This document shows positions 39,717 through 52,138 of a stretch of 64,000 nucleotides of DNA, in pieces. Source of the DNA: Rhynchopus sp. YZ270_cl-10 (taxonomy: Eukaryota; Euglenozoa; Diplonemea; Diplonemida; Diplonemidae). The notes beneath the pieces were generated by a model. That model was not told the DNA's origin. It worked only from the letters and a program-made list of their open reading frames with translations, and did not search any database. Position numbers and translations under genes: made by a program. Within the stretch, counting starts at the first letter, position 1. Every line of letters starts with the position of its first letter. Where the stretch lies: NCBI GenBank assembly GCA_964035575.1, contig OZ037840.1, positions 1,054,001 to 1,118,000 on the forward strand, in the 5' to 3' direction.

Positions 39717-42351
39717 CAGTGTTCCTAACCCTAGTTTTAAACGAAACGTTTTAAACGTTTTAAACTCTAAACGTTTTAAACTGTTTTAAACGTTTTAAAC
39801 TCGAATAAAAAACGGTGGTGAATTTTGGCTTTTCAGGCAAAAAAAAAATTTTTTTTTTTTTTTTTCAGGCAAAAAAAAAATGTCTTTGCGAAAAAAATGT
39901 GGTATTTTCCTCTTTGCTGAACTTTTCAGTGGCAGCAGGCACGGTGTAATTAGGTGTAGTAGGTGTAAATTATGCGCATGCATGTTAATGCTGCGGTGTA
40001 GCCAACCCCCCACCCCCCTTAGTCAGACACATCTTCTATCTTCAGGCAAGAGTGCACTGCTGACAGCATCTGGAGCTTCTCTGCTGACAGACGGCACCTT
40101 CTGCCCCCCGAGAGCCAGCCCATCGAGCTGAACGTACGCTCCACCTCCGCCGTCGAGGGCCGGATCGCCACGATGGGGATGGCGATGCGCGCCAGCGTAC
40201 ACCCCTTCTTCGCAAGCACAGTCCACCACTCCTCCGGCGTCACCTTCCCCGCAATCTTCCAGAAGCTCTCCTTCGAGAAGAACTCCAGCTTGTTGGAGAG
40301 GAGGAGGAGGTCGGAGCTTTCCCCGCCGCACGCCTTCACGTACCGTTCGGCGGCTTCCTCAACTTCCGCAGGGGGGGAGTAGCCCTCGAAGAAGGCCTTC
40401 GCATCGCCAGCACCCTCCCGGGAATACTCCACGGGGGTCATCACGGTGGCGGCACACAGCCAGTCCTGTGACTCGTACTTCTCCCTCCGCCCAGCCGCCT
40501 TCTGCGCCCAGTCTCGCATCTTCTTCCGGTCTCCTGCAGGCACCGTTCCCTTCGCAGCGCAGGCAATGATCTTCTTCTCAACGGCAGAAAAGATAGGGAT
40601 GATCATGCCTGCCCTGCCCTTGTTCCCCTGCAGGAGGTTTATCGCCACAGAGACGAAGGCCATAGCCTCGAGTACGACCGCGAAGGTGTCCCACTTATCC
40701 AGCAGCTCCTTGAGGGAGGGGCACTGCGCCGCAATTGTGTTGTCGTCATTCATGAGGATGAGCGACGTCTTGGCTTCACACATCACTTTCCAGCACTCAT
40801 GCGAGCTGGTCCAGCGGGTGAGGGTGGGGCGTGGGGGCTTCTTTGCCTGAGGGCGGCCATTCTGGACCTGGAGCTCAGCAAACTTCTTCCCGAGAGCCTC
40901 GACATTGCGAATGGAGGAGGTGGTGGTGCTCAACAGATCTACCAGCCAAGCGAAGGCGTTCTTCACTTCCTTCCCCGCGCTCTTCCTCACCCCGAAGGCA
41001 TCATTCAGGACACGGTTCAGGGTGTGAGTAGAACAAATGAGAAGCACGCACTTATGCTCGTTCTCCCCCCTGGCTTCATTGATTTCGGTAGCAAAAACCT
41101 TGCACCCTGCAGCTGTAGTGGTGTCCCCATCACACACTAGCCCACTCAACTTATCTTTTTCTGGCATCTCATGCAGGTGCGTACGGATCTCCTCCGCATT
41201 GTGCGAGTCCTCCTCCAAAACTTTTGTGCTTACAGGGCGGGCATCCGCACCATCTCCGGAGGCGACAAGGGTGAACACCTTCTCGTCGTTGTGCGCCTTC
41301 CAGCCATCAACGTATACCGAGATGTGCAGGCTCTGTGCTAGGGCTGCTCTCACAGGAACCATGACCCTGTCATACTCAGCCTTAAGTACCCTGTTGCCCA
41401 TCTGGTACCCGCTGGGAATTTTTGCCACATCAAATGCTGGCACCAAGCGCTTGATCAGCCTCTGCAGGTATATTGACTCTGCAGTGCTGAACGAGAGGCC
41501 GTGCGCAAAAAAGAGGCGACCAAGGTCAGCTTCGATGTTTGCGTAGTCCTCGTCAGTCAGAGCTGACGGATCACCCCGCTTGCGCTTCGCGCGTCGCGCC
41601 TGAGTTTGGGGAGTCTGCTCCGAAGATTGTGACGATGCCACTGGGGGAGACTGTGTCTGGGACACGGGTGGCTGTGAGGATGGCAACACCTCAGGGGATT
41701 CCGCCTGACCTGGGGGGGGAAGAAGCACCGGGGGAGCCTGGTCCGGGGGAGTCTCCTGCGAAGATGCTTGCGGCGCCCCATCATCCTCATCATCCTCCAC
41801 GCCCTTGGCCTTCCGCACGATCGCTGCAGGGGCGTCGCTGCACTGGCTCAGGTGTTTGCGCATACGTGTTCCTGTTGCGCTCAGCACACACTCGCCGCAG
41901 TGGTTGCACTTAGCATCCTTTTCGGAGCTGAAGTGTGCACGCGACCAGCATGGCGGGCGACCCATAATTGTCTTGTGTATGTCTGTTCGTGTTGGGTGAA
42001 CATACTGTACAAAAAAATGCAGTCCTGGGAAAATTTAAGACGGGGGTCTATCGGAAGGTTTTCGCGCATTCATTAGGGTACCGTACAGGAAACAAGTTGC
42101 CATAGCAGGAGAAACGAAGAAAAACCAGGCTAAATTGACCATAGATACACCAAAACTATGATTTTTGATACAGAAAAAAAAAAATTCGAAAAATCCCCCC
42201 ACTTTTTTTACGTTTTTTTGTGCAGAACTGCCACCCGTTTTTTATTCGAGTTTAAAACGTTTAAAACGTTTAAAACGTTTAAAACGCGTTTTAAATAATT
42301 TAAAACGTTTAAAACGTTTTAAACGTTTTAAACGCAAAATTAGGAACACTG
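39717..42351. mobile_element. hAT transposon, apparently complete, with 8-bp TSD
   Basis: 2635 bp with ends CAGTGTTCCTAA, perfect GGGGTAAA duplications at 39709-39716 and 42352-42359, and an uninterrupted 648-aa transposase. Both subterminal regions hold strings of GTTTTAAAC/GTTTAAAAC units, the usual place for transposase-binding repeats. Confidence 0.92.
40019..41965 (-). CDS. hAT-family transposase
   Basis: 648 aa. It excises and reinserts hAT DNA and makes 8-bp target duplications. A BED-type zinc finger sits at the N-terminus (Cys20, Cys23, His38, Cys42), followed by a Pro/Ser/Gln-rich stretch to ~130. The RNase-H-like core begins ~210 with YVDGW (Asp220) and VCDGDT (Asp279 or 281). The third acidic residue is in the C-terminal PSTAEVERTF (Glu609), within the dimerisation region. 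The frame is uninterrupted and its element has perfect target duplications, so it may be active. Similar terminal CAGKG bases make it a candidate source for mobilising hAT-like relatives here, though their end sequences differ. Confidence 0.92.
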   Translation of the reverse strand: MGRPPCWSRAHFSSEKDAKCNHCGECVLSATGTRMRKHLSQCSDAPAAIVRKAKGVEDDEDDGAPQASSQETPPDQAPPVLLPPPGQAESPEVLPSSQPPVSQTQSPPVASSQSSEQTPQTQARRAKRKRGDPSALTDEDYANIEADLGRLFFAHGLSFSTAESIYLQRLIKRLVPAFDVAKIPSGYQMGNRVLKAEYDRVMVPVRAALAQSLHISVYVDGWKAHNDEKVFTLVASGDGADARPVSTKVLEEDSHNAEEIRTHLHEMPEKDKLSGLVCDGDTTTAAGCKVFATEINEARGENEHKCVLLICSTHTLNRVLNDAFGVRKSAGKEVKNAFAWLVDLLSTTTSSIRNVEALGKKFAELQVQNGRPQAKKPPRPTLTRWTSSHECWKVMCEAKTSLILMNDDNTIAAQCPSLKELLDKWDTFAVVLEAMAFVSVAINLLQGNKGRAGMIIPIFSAVEKKIIACAAKGTVPAGDRKKMRDWAQKAAGRREKYESQDWLCAATVMTPVEYSREGAGDAKAFFEGYSPPAEVEEAAERYVKACGGESSDLLLLSNKLEFFSKESFWKIAGKVTPEEWWTVLAKKGCTLARIAIPIVAIRPSTAEVERTFSSMGWLSGGRRCRLSAEKLQMLSAVHSCLKIEDVSD

Positions 42352-43669
42352 GGGGTAAAGGAGGGGGTAAGGGGGGGGGGGGGGGGTAAAGGACCATGTT
42401 ATGGGTTTGGTCACGTTTTTGGGTGGGAAGGGGGGACATTTTCCAACACCGTGGGGTGAAATTTTGCACAACACAGTGTGACGACACATGATCTAATGAC
42501 AAATATATCGTCTGAAAAAAATTCCTCACCTCCTTGCGACATCGCAAGTAGTCATGAATCATGCAAATCCACAGCATCCACATCATCTTTCTGCCCGTGC
42601 CTGTACCATGACTGGTCAGGGATGACGAGGGATCACGATGTTGCCTCAGATTCCGTGAGGTGTCCCAAACGTATCGCCCACGCAGCACAAACGTACCCAC
42701 TTGCACCCATCTACCTGCACACGCGATGCAAAACAGGAGTGAAGGATTATTTGCACTTTACCCCTTTCCTCATTTCGAGCTTGTCTCCAGCTTCATATCA
42801 GACGAGTCCTACAGTCTACGGATGTGTACGACCCGCTGAACACATCAGCCCCTCCCAGCAAACCATCAAACAAAACAAGTGTGCGCTGCATTATGAAATT
42901 ATTACCCTATAATTACACGCCGGGTGGTGTTTTGTCACGAGGGACCTAAACCCCCTCGCTTCGCTCGTGGGTTTAGGTCACTCGTGACAAAACACCACCT
43001 GGCGTGTTGTGGTAATTACCCAAAAATTGCCTGGTGGCTGGTACTTTACCCCCCCTCAGGGGGGTAAAGTACCAGCCACACAGGGTATTATAAGGGGGGG
43101 GGGTAAAGGACCATGTTATTTTGGGCTGAACCGTTTTTTTCTGAAAAAGGGGGTAAAATAAGGGGGGGGGGGGGGGGGTAAAGGAAGGGGGGGGGGGTAA
43201 AGGACCACGAATAGGACTGATTTATTTTTTGACGAGTGGTGAATTAAAGCCTGTGACAGATCTGTCAAAAACTGCTTATTCCGCTTTCTGCATACCACAC
43301 CTATTTTCCCCCCCCCCGAAAATGGCGTTTTTGGATAGATTTGCAAGAAATCTTTTCACGACACCCCGAGTTTTTGAAAAATACCATTTTAAAGATATCT
43401 TACTCACGTGGGAGCACTAAAACGGAAAAATTTTAAAAACCCCACTTTTTCTGATTTCTTCGAAAATTGGCTTGGGGGCGCCACCATCTGACACGAATGC
43501 ATTTTTTACAAAATCTTCTATTCTTGCTTCTTTGGAAAGATGGGCCATAAAATCTTTCCACCATGCCAAGAGTTGGTCGAAAATATTGAGCAGATCATGT
43601 CTAACTCGTCTTCCTAAGAAAAATTGTTATAACCGCCACCACAGTGGCGGTTAGTTCCCAAAGGGTTAA

Positions 43670-45319
43670 AAAAAGCAAAAGCAAAACCACATTGTAACGT
43701 AGTGTAGTCACATTGAGTACCTTGATGAGGTTTTACTTTCCTCGCTTTGTGCTGTGGTAGCTCCACGAACAGGAACAAAGCCAGATATACCGTGATATCT
43801 GCTTCAACTGGATATCTGTGGTGCGTTTCTCCTTTTGATAGTGGCTTGCAGATGTTACGGTGCGTGTGTGTGTGTGTGTGTTTTTGTGTTATCAAGCATT
43901 GACGAATAGAAATGGAAAACGATGGATGGTGCGTGCCCGCAAGTGCTTGGGTTTTTCTTCACTAACACATACCCCACACATATTCTGCAGTGAAAACTCA
44001 CAAGCCTTTTGCGGTGCGATAAAACGAAAAAGTGTTTTCTTTTTTTTCATTTAACTGTCATATCCTGAAGTCGTTTTCTATTTTGATTTTTTCTTTGTCT
44101 TTTTTCTTTTTTGTCTTTTTTGTACTTTCTCTCCATTTTTTGCACCCTCTTTGCATTCTTTTTGTTTCGCTAAGAAAAGAATGTATATGAATTACTTTCT
44201 CTCCTTTTGAGAGTGGCTTGAGATGTTGCGGTGTGTATGTGTGTGCATTTTTTTTTTTGTTTTGTTTTTTGTCTTTTTGTCTTTTTGTCTTTGTACTTTC
44301 TCTTCTTTGATGTGAAAGCTTTCTATTATTTTTTTTTGTGTGTTGTGTCAACCTCGAATGGATGCAGGACTGTTGGGGTCCACCCACGGTGCACCGGTCA
44401 AGCACCAAGGTACACTGTCACGAGAGCTGCTTTTGTCGACCAGATTTTTCCTGAAATTTGGGCAGGGTTTGGTGGTATTACCCCCCACACAAACTCCACA
44501 AAATTTTTAGGCAAAATTACATACAATGCAACGAGGCCGACTGCGCCTGAAAATAGGCATGTCAAAAAATGTAAAATCTATGTGAGGCGTGGCTGAGGCG
44601 TTAATCCTCACAATGGTTCTGAACTGTCCAAAAGTCAGCCTGGGGGTACCACACACGTCTTTACCCCTACTTATAGTCACGTCGCAAGCCACGCCTTAGT
44701 ATTCTTAGTCCCCCTCAGCCACGCCTGTATCAGGCCTTAGTGAGGATTGTTCAGCCTCGTTGCATTGTATGAAATTAGTTGGTTTGTAAGTTAAGTCAAT
44801 CTTTTCTGTGTTTTTTTTTTTTCCTCTCTCTCGGTACATTTTTTGCACCCTCTTTGCTTTCTTTTCGTTTCGGTTAAGAAAAGAAAGTATATGAACTAAT
44901 TTTCTCTCTTTTTTTTGCTTTTTTTTTTTTTTTGCGTTGATGTGGAAGAGGAGGTTGATCACAAAGCATTCACAGATAACCCCACAAGAGGAAAAAGAAA
45001 AAAGAATATTCAGGGTGCGTGGTGTGTCTCTTGGTGCGTTTTTTTTCTCTCTTTTTAGAACGTCCTTTTGTACTTTCTTTTTTTTGATTGGAAAGTGTCT
45101 GAAGCTATTTTCAAACTAATTTTACATCGCATTGTTGTTAAAATCAACGTTGAAAAAAACCCCACGAAGCAGAAACACCCACCCGCAAATTATTTTTTTT
45201 TTGTGACTCTGTGATTTGTGTTACGGTCAAACCTCCCCGCCACCCCCAGTTGGGACTATTCTTTGCTGTTCTTGCTCTATGTTTTTTTTCTCTTTTTTTC
45301 TTTTCTGCTGTACCCTACT
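43670..45319. other. Tandem-unit spacer
   Basis: Collinear with 31136-33260. It holds two insertions of the short ACATTTTTTGCACCCT element (44134-44190, flanked by ACTTTCTCTCC on both sides, and 44832-44892). No gene. Confidence 0.65.
44134..44190. repeat. Short dispersed element with 11-bp flanking repeats
   Basis: ATTTTTTGCACCCTCTTTGC ... CTAAGAAAAGAATGTA. The flanks ACTTTCTCTCC are doubled relative to 31560-31580 in the other unit, so this is a clean insertion. A related copy is at 44832-44892. Confidence 0.65.
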
Positions 45320-45409
45320 TTTTATTTCAGGGCCTCCGCTAGGTACTAAAGTTGTTGATTGTCAACAGAACTTTTTGAAAATGGGGGGGGGGGGGGGGTA
45401 GGGAGCACG

Positions 45410-48400
45410 CACGACGTTGAAGTAACTTACTTTACTTGTGGTTTTACTTGTGGTTTTACATGTAATAATTTTTACTTGTGGTCACAAGTAATTACTTGTG
45501 CCACAAGTAACTTTTACTTGTGCACAAGTAATTTTTTACTTGTGCACAAGTAACTTTTTACTTGTGTACACGGTGCGCTGGTCAGAGATCTGACCAGGTA
45601 CCCAGGTACCCAGGTACCCAGGTACACAGTGTACACAGTGTACAAGGAAAAAAGTCGTGAAAGAGCAACCACAGCTCCACATGACAAACACAAAAGTGTC
45701 CAGTCACGTGGGGCATTCATGCACTGAGGAGATAATGATCCAACAATTTACAAGAAAGATTACTTAACCTACTGCTGGAAGTTGCCAGGTCGTAGTAACA
45801 CACAAAGTGTGCCTCCGTTCGGGAAGACCGGATATTCTAGAGACCAAAAAGGCCTCAAGAATATCTTCCGCTGGTCAAGGTATAACCGAATGAACGGCCC
45901 AAGACCCCCGTGGAGAAGTTAAATGTTGTAATGCTATCAAGTAGAAACTGCGACCACTGTCTTACCCTCCTCAATACATGGTGGAAGATGTCTTTGACAA
46001 CAAATATCCTGTACCCAGGTACCCATATTCCCAGACCCACGCAGTACCACGTCGCAGTACTACGCAAAATTTACCACCAGACCCTGTCTTCGTGCACCTT
46101 AAGTACAACGCCGCAGACAGGCCAAACATGCGTTGGACTCAGAGGAATGCCCGCTGTGCAGGTATCATGAGAACCAACTCCCAGCAACAAGGGGCGCCTT
46201 TTGGCGGGCGTTGTTGAGGGTGTTTGGGGTGCAAAGTTTTCCACAATTTTGATGCGCGGGTACAGAAGTGTTGTCTTGTTCTTTCATCTCTAGGAATGTA
46301 AATGTCAATCGCGTTTAACTACCACGAGGGCTTGTTCAGTGAACCCACAAGGGGTCGAAGGGGGTTGGTTATCCCATATCTATCAAAGGTTGTGTCGACC
46401 AGGCTAAACCACTATGTTACGCTGTACGGGTTAAATCCGAAGAAATAACGCTTTAGCAGCCGCAGGAAGTTTGTTAAAAAGAGTGCCTCACGCTACACAA
46501 ACCACCACCCGCGATTGACTTAGATGTTATAACAAAGAGACTTCAGAACAAAACAACACCCTGCCCCATACACACTAAATTGTCATGCTTCAAGAGCATG
46601 CCTGGGCCAAAATTACTGTGACAAAAAGGCAACAAGACCACCCACAAGGAGTGTGAAATGTGCACTGGATTTCTGGGGGAACGCAATATTTTCTTGTGCC
46701 TCGTCCTCCGCAAGCAGAGGACAGACTTTCCGGAAGGTTTCCAAAGTCGAATTTCTTGCACTAGCCATGCTCCCTGGGTTAATGGCAATAGCAGTGACTG
46801 ACAAAATGTTCCCACCCCCCTTCATCCGCAAACTCAGTATTGATGCAGGTGAACGTGTGTGAGTTGAATGTCGGAGACGGCGAAGGTTCTCCTCGCACTC
46901 GCAGATGCTGTTCAGATTTCACGATCCTGTGATGAGTGGAAATGTGGGGTGTAGTTAGGTTATGGTAGCTTGGAAAATAGAAGTTAATTATGACTTCAAG
47001 AAAAATGGTTATCGAATTTGAGGATGTAGAAAGACAGGGATGCAAAAAGTAGTGTAAAACCCCCCATATGTGAAAATTGTATTTTCTGGGGGAGATAAAA
47101 CCATACCTTGTCTGCACATTCACCATTTGTGCCAGCGCCTCTGAGGGATAGAAGCTGGTTCTGGATCAACGTGGACTGCTCTTAGGGGAACCGGGGAACC
47201 GTTCCCTGGTTCCCGTTCCGAAATGACCGGTTCATTATACTCCAGTTCCGGGGGTATCGGACTGTTGGGGCCCCCTCGCCCGACCCCCAGATGACTGGCA
47301 TGACAGCACCTTAATTTTTTTCTGCTCGCTGCGCTCGCGGAAGTACACCCCAAAAAAATTTCCGCTCGCTTCGCGCTAACTTTTGGAAAAAAATCTGAAA
47401 AATCGTGCTTCGGGCCCAAAAAAACGCACCTCAAATAGGGTTACGTCTGGGGGTGAAAAAGCAGTGTTTTGTGGCATTTCCGAGCTGTGGTGGGGCATAT
47501 TCGGAAAAGTGGACAAATTTTAGTGACTTAAATTTTCACATAATATGAACCCATACTCCTAAACAAGGGGCATTTTCAGTCTGAAAACCCAAATTCAGAT
47601 GAAATTGTGGTGTTTTTGACTGGGAACAGGTAGCGCCGCAGGCGCACGGTACCCAACCTTTTTCCTTTCCCTTTTCTCTGCTTTCTTTTGATTGCGCGAG
47701 ATGATTGCTCTCCACGGTAGGGTCACATGTGTGTGTGAAAACACTCTACCCGTACTCTGAACTATGAGATTCCTCTGGTTCTAGTAAAGAAACCCCGGTC
47801 TCAAAAAGTGCGTAAATATCATTTTCCGCCCAAGAGGTCGTTTTGTTGCATTTCCGAAGACCCACCCACGAGACCTGTCAAATCTATGTGACATGTTATA
47901 AAATAACATCTAATCTCGCATGTCGTATCACCAAAAACCCTAGTAACATTATCATCATGTGTGGGATGGTAGGTGTTCACATGACTCGTCACAACTCTTC
48001 ACAACACAGTCTATGACATATATTGTTGTGAAAGAGTTGTGAATTGAAATGAAAATTTGTGTTCTCCAATACCCCGAACACCACCAGGAAAATTGAGCCT
48101 TTTGAGCCTTCTTTCGAGCCTTCTCAAGGAGAAAAAGTTTAATTTTCCCAGTTTGTAATTTTGTTTTGCCGTACAATTGGAAATGAAGCGTTCCTTGTGC
48201 TAGTGATCGAAGAAGACGGTGTAATCTTCTTCACAGGATTTGATCTTCGGAAATTTCAGAAATCCTTTCCGAGCAATGTCGTAGGTTTCTTATGAGGCGT
48301 TCTTCTGAGCACCCTCATAGATATTTGCTGCCTGCTTCTTCGTAGCCCTTCGCGATTTTGTGTTTTTGACGTTAAAATGCCTATGGGTGTTTTTTGGGGG

Positions 48401-48690
48401 GTGAAAAAACCTCAAAAACGCGTTTTAGACCCCTAGAAAGGCTCAAAACTGCTCAATTCTGGCTGGAATTGCAAAATTGGGCACTTTTAGGGTATGACCA
48501 AAAAAATTTTCGAGAGTTCAGTTAGTACAGAGGCGCACCTTAGAAGGTTTTGACAGGTGATTTTTACTTGTGCACAAGTAAAAGTTACTTGTGATCACAA
48601 GTAATTACTTGTGCCACAAGTAAACTATTTTCACAAGTAAAATTACATGTAAAACCACAAGTAAAGTCATTTACTTCAACGTCGTGCGGC
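45410..48690. mobile_element. Inverted-repeat element with ACTTGTG-box arms
   Basis: Both ends carry ACGACGTTGAAGTAA followed by about 150 bp of ACTTGTG/CACAAGT boxes in both orientations, giving self-pairing arms (45410-45570, 48545-48690). The interior includes a truncated copy of the GGTCAG element (from 45567) and repeats shared with 7270-7350 and 30250-30370. Confidence 0.6.
45567..46980 (+). repeat. Truncated copy of the GGTCAG-type element
   Basis: Left end CACGGTGCGCTGGTCAGAG, then CAGGTACCCAGGTACCC repeats and about 1.35 kb closely matching 50110-51480. I could not find its right end. Short conserved open stretches occur but the family is not recognised. Confidence 0.65.
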
Positions 48691-51600
48691 GAGGCCCTTT
48701 TTTCTGTAACACTCAACAAAAAATCATGAAAAAGTGTAAAAAAAATATCCGAAAACACAAAACCACCCCAGAAAACACATTTGTGGGACTATTTCTTACT
48801 TTTTGATGCCTTTTGGCACTTTCCCCCCCCGATTTTTTGACACTTTTTGTCACGTTTTCACCCAATTTCCCCCTTTTTCAGAGGGGACTTGATACAGGGC
48901 GATGTATCAAAAAATTCAAAAATTTAAAATAGTCCAAAACAAGAGGAAAAGTGGTTTTTTCCAGTCAGATGTGTGCACAGAGTGATTTCCGGGGGGTTTT
49001 GGGGCCAAAAGTCCAGTTTTTTCAATGTCTTCGCTGAAAATATTGAATTTTTTTTATACACAAAAACCACATTTTAGCCGGGGAGGAGAAAGCGTTACCA
49101 AAGCGTTACACACCTTCTATTTGGACCTCCGGGCACCAAAATCGACCAGAAAATGGTTGTAAATACGATTTTTCAACCCCCATAAGGTATCTAAGATCAA
49201 CCCCGGGGGTATTGGTGCCTTCTATGGACGTTTTGTAGGCGATTTTTGGGTTTTGGGGTAACGAAAAGGGCTAAAAAACGAGGTAAAAACTGCCCCCTTT
49301 TCTGTCTCATCCACTCAAATACACGCTCGGGCCCCAATCTGGACGCCCAAAAGCTTCGAAACCTACATATTTCCACTGCCGGACCTCACCGGAGGGGACG
49401 TGGGGTGGTTTTCGGCACCTTAGAAGAAAAACTGTGCTCCCGGATCCATTTTTTTGAAAGCGTTACATTCCTAGAGGAAATCTTACTAAAATCTTACTAT
49501 TTTCGGAGCCGTTTTTTCGAAAAAAAGTGAATTTTTCCCGAAAATAAACGCTCAGTTTTGGTTGTTTGGTGTTTCATTGGGCAGAATCGACGAATTTTAG
49601 GCCACTTTGGGACCAGGTAGACCCACCTTGGCGGGTTTTATGACTTTTTTTCAAAAAATTCTTGAAAAAACACGAGCGTTACAGAGGGTCCTTAAGGATT
49701 TCCTTAAGCGCTGTGCCCCCTGGGGGGGGGGGGGGGTAGGGGAGTCCACGTAGTAGGAATTCCTTAAGAAACCGTGTCACAAACCCATTTTTTTGAGTTT
49801 TAGGTTAAGAAATCCACTAAAATAGCCGTATTTGGCCCCAAAACCACCTCCCGATCACAAAAATATCTCATTAAAACCACACACCGTGCGCTGGTCAGAG
49901 GTCTGACCAGGTAATACCTGGTCAGATTTATGACCAGGTACACCTGGTCAGATCTGACCAGGTACACCTGGTCATGACCAGGTATACCTGGTCATGACCA
50001 GGTGTACCTGGTCAGATGACCAGGTACCTGGTCACATTTACCCGGGTAAGTACCCAGGCGCCCAGGTGACCAGGTACCCAGGTACCCAGGTACAGGTCCA
50101 GGAACAGGTACCCAGGAACAAGAAAAAAGTCGTGAAAGAGCAACCACAGCTCCACATGACAAACACAAAAGTGTCCAGTCACGTGGGGCATTCATGCACT
50201 GAGGAGATAATGATCCAACAATTTACAAGAAAGATTACTTAACCTACTGCTGGAAATTGCCAGGTCGTAGTAACACACAAAGTGTGCCTCCGTTCGGGAA
50301 GACCGGATATTCTAGAGACCAAAAAGGCCTCAAGAATATCTTCCGGTAGTCAAGGTAGAACCGAGTGAACGGCCCAAGACCCCCGTGGAGAAGTTAAATG
50401 TTGTAATGCTATCAGGTGGAAACTGCGAACACTGTCTTACCCTCCTCAATGCATGGTGGTTGATGTCTTCCACAACAAATTTCCTGTACCCAGGTACCCA
50501 GGTTCCCAGACCCACGCAGTACCACGTCGCAGTACTACGCAAAATTTACCACCAGACCCTGTCTTCGTGCACCTGAAGTACAACGCCGCAGACAGGCCAA
50601 ACATGCGTTGGACTCAGAGGAATGCCCGCTGTGCAGGTATCATGAGAACCAACTCCCAGCAACAAGGGGCGCCTTTTGGCGGGCGTTGTTGAGGGTGTTT
50701 GGGGTGCAAAGTTTTCCACAATTTTGATGCGCGGGTACAGAAGTGTTGTCTTGTTCTTTCATCTCTAGGAAATGTAAATGTCAATCGCGTTTAACTACCA
50801 CTAGGGCTTGTTCAGTGAACCCACAAGGGGTCGAAGGGGGTTGGTTATCCCATATCTATCAAAGGTTGTGTCGACCAGGCTAAACCACTATGTTACGCTG
50901 TACGTTGTTAAATCTGAAGAAATAACACTTTAGCAGCCGCAGGAAGTTTGCTAAAAAGAGTGCCTCACGCTACACAAACCACCACCCGCGATTGACTTAG
51001 ATGTTATAACAAAGAGAATTCAGAACAAAACAACACCCTGCCCCATACACACTAAATTGTCATGCTTCAAGAGCATGCCTGGGCCAAAATTACTGTTGAC
51101 CAAAAAGGCAACAAGACCACCCACAAGGAGTGTGAAATGTGCACTGGTTTTCTGGGGGAACGCAATATTTTCTTGTGTCTAGTCCTCCGGAAGCAGAGGA
51201 CAGACTTTCCGGAAGGTTTCCAAAGTCGAATTTCTTGCACTAGCTATGCTCCCTGGGTTAAATGGCAATAGCAGTGACTGACAAAATATTCCCACCCCCC
51301 AGGTCTTCGTCCACAAACCCAGAATAGATTGATGTGGGTGAAGCCTTTCGGATTTTTGAGTTGTTGATAGAATGTCGAAGAGCGGCGAAACTTCTCATCG
51401 CAATCACGGATGCAGTTCAGATTTCACGATCCTGTGATGAGTGTAAATGTGGGGTGTGATTAAGTTATGGTGTATAAACGCAGTACTGTAAAATCGTTTA
51501 ATTTGTCACCTACAATTCTTCCGTCCCTAATACAGAAAGTATCACTCAAGGCTGTACTTTAAAAAGTAGACACAAAAAATCGCCCAACGTAATGTGAGGG

Positions 51601-51702
51601 GGTGACAAAATTCATTTATGACTGATATTTCAACTCGGTTAATGAGGGTGTGACAAATTAAACGATTTTCCAGTATTAAAGATGAGGTTAATGAAGAAAG
51701 TT

Positions 51703-51982
51703 GGGGAGATCCGGGTGCCCGCAACAACAATATTCACAAAAAATCACAAACAAAAAATCTTATTCACAAAAAATCACACAAAATCACAAAAAATAAATCC
51801 TATTCACAAAAAATCACAAAAAAAAAATTCAATTCACAAAAAATCACAAAAAATCAAAAAGAATCACATCCACTTCAATAGGATTTATTTTTTTGTGATT
51901 TTTTGTATTTATTTGTTGTGATTTTGTGTGATTTTGTGTGATTTGTTGTGAATATTGTTGTTGCGGGCACCCGGATCTCCCC
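51703..51982. mobile_element. 280-bp MITE with 36-bp TIRs and internal satellite
   Basis: Ends GGGGAGATCCGGGTGCCCGC and mirror, followed by AACAACAATATTCACAA. The middle is a run of ATTCACAAAAAATCACA-type repeats. Confidence 0.75.
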
Positions 51983-52041
51983 AAAAGTGGTAATAACTAT
52001 GCATTGCCGTGAAATAAGGTAGCCTTTTTTTCACGCCACAG

Positions 52042-52138
52042 TGGATTTCCTGCTGCACTAATGGTTCCCAAGCGAAGCGAGGGGACCATGTATAAGTATT
52101 TACCGAGCGAAGCGAGGTGAATATTATGTGCAGCAGGT
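52042..52138. repeat. Short palindromic element
   Basis: CCTGCTGCACTAAT ... ATTATGTGCAGCAGG arms with an inner hairpin ATGGTTCCC/GGGGACCAT and AGCGAAGCGAGG boxes. Probably a small MITE. Confidence 0.5.

Larger units (their letters stand above)
39627..43219. mobile_element. TIR-bounded element inside the piggyBac-like element
   Basis: The ends CAGTCCTATTCGTGGTCCTT and its inverse lead into TTTACCCCCC runs. No clear target duplication was found (AAATATAT against ATTTATTT). The outer parts contain two strong foldbacks: 42912-43018 (GGTGTTTTGTCACGAG arms) and ~43030-43083 (GGCTGGTACTTTACCCCCC arms). Confidence 0.6.
39089..43665. mobile_element. piggyBac-like element (TTAA target), interrupted by other elements
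   Basis: Flanked by TTAA (39085-39088, 43666-43669), with ends CCCTTTGGGA/TCCCAAAGGG. The single uninterrupted TTAA is at 31132-31135 in the previous unit. Short minus-strand open stretches near both ends (~43400-43620 and ~39100-39325) may be transposase remnants but cannot be assigned with confidence. Most of the 4.6 kb is a nested element (39627-43219), which holds the hAT at 39717-42351. Confidence 0.8.

Noticed and set aside
49885-50100. CRISPR-like array of ACCTGGTCA repeats
   Set aside because: Repeats are short, in both orientations and without uniform spacers. They are transposon end boxes in a eukaryote.
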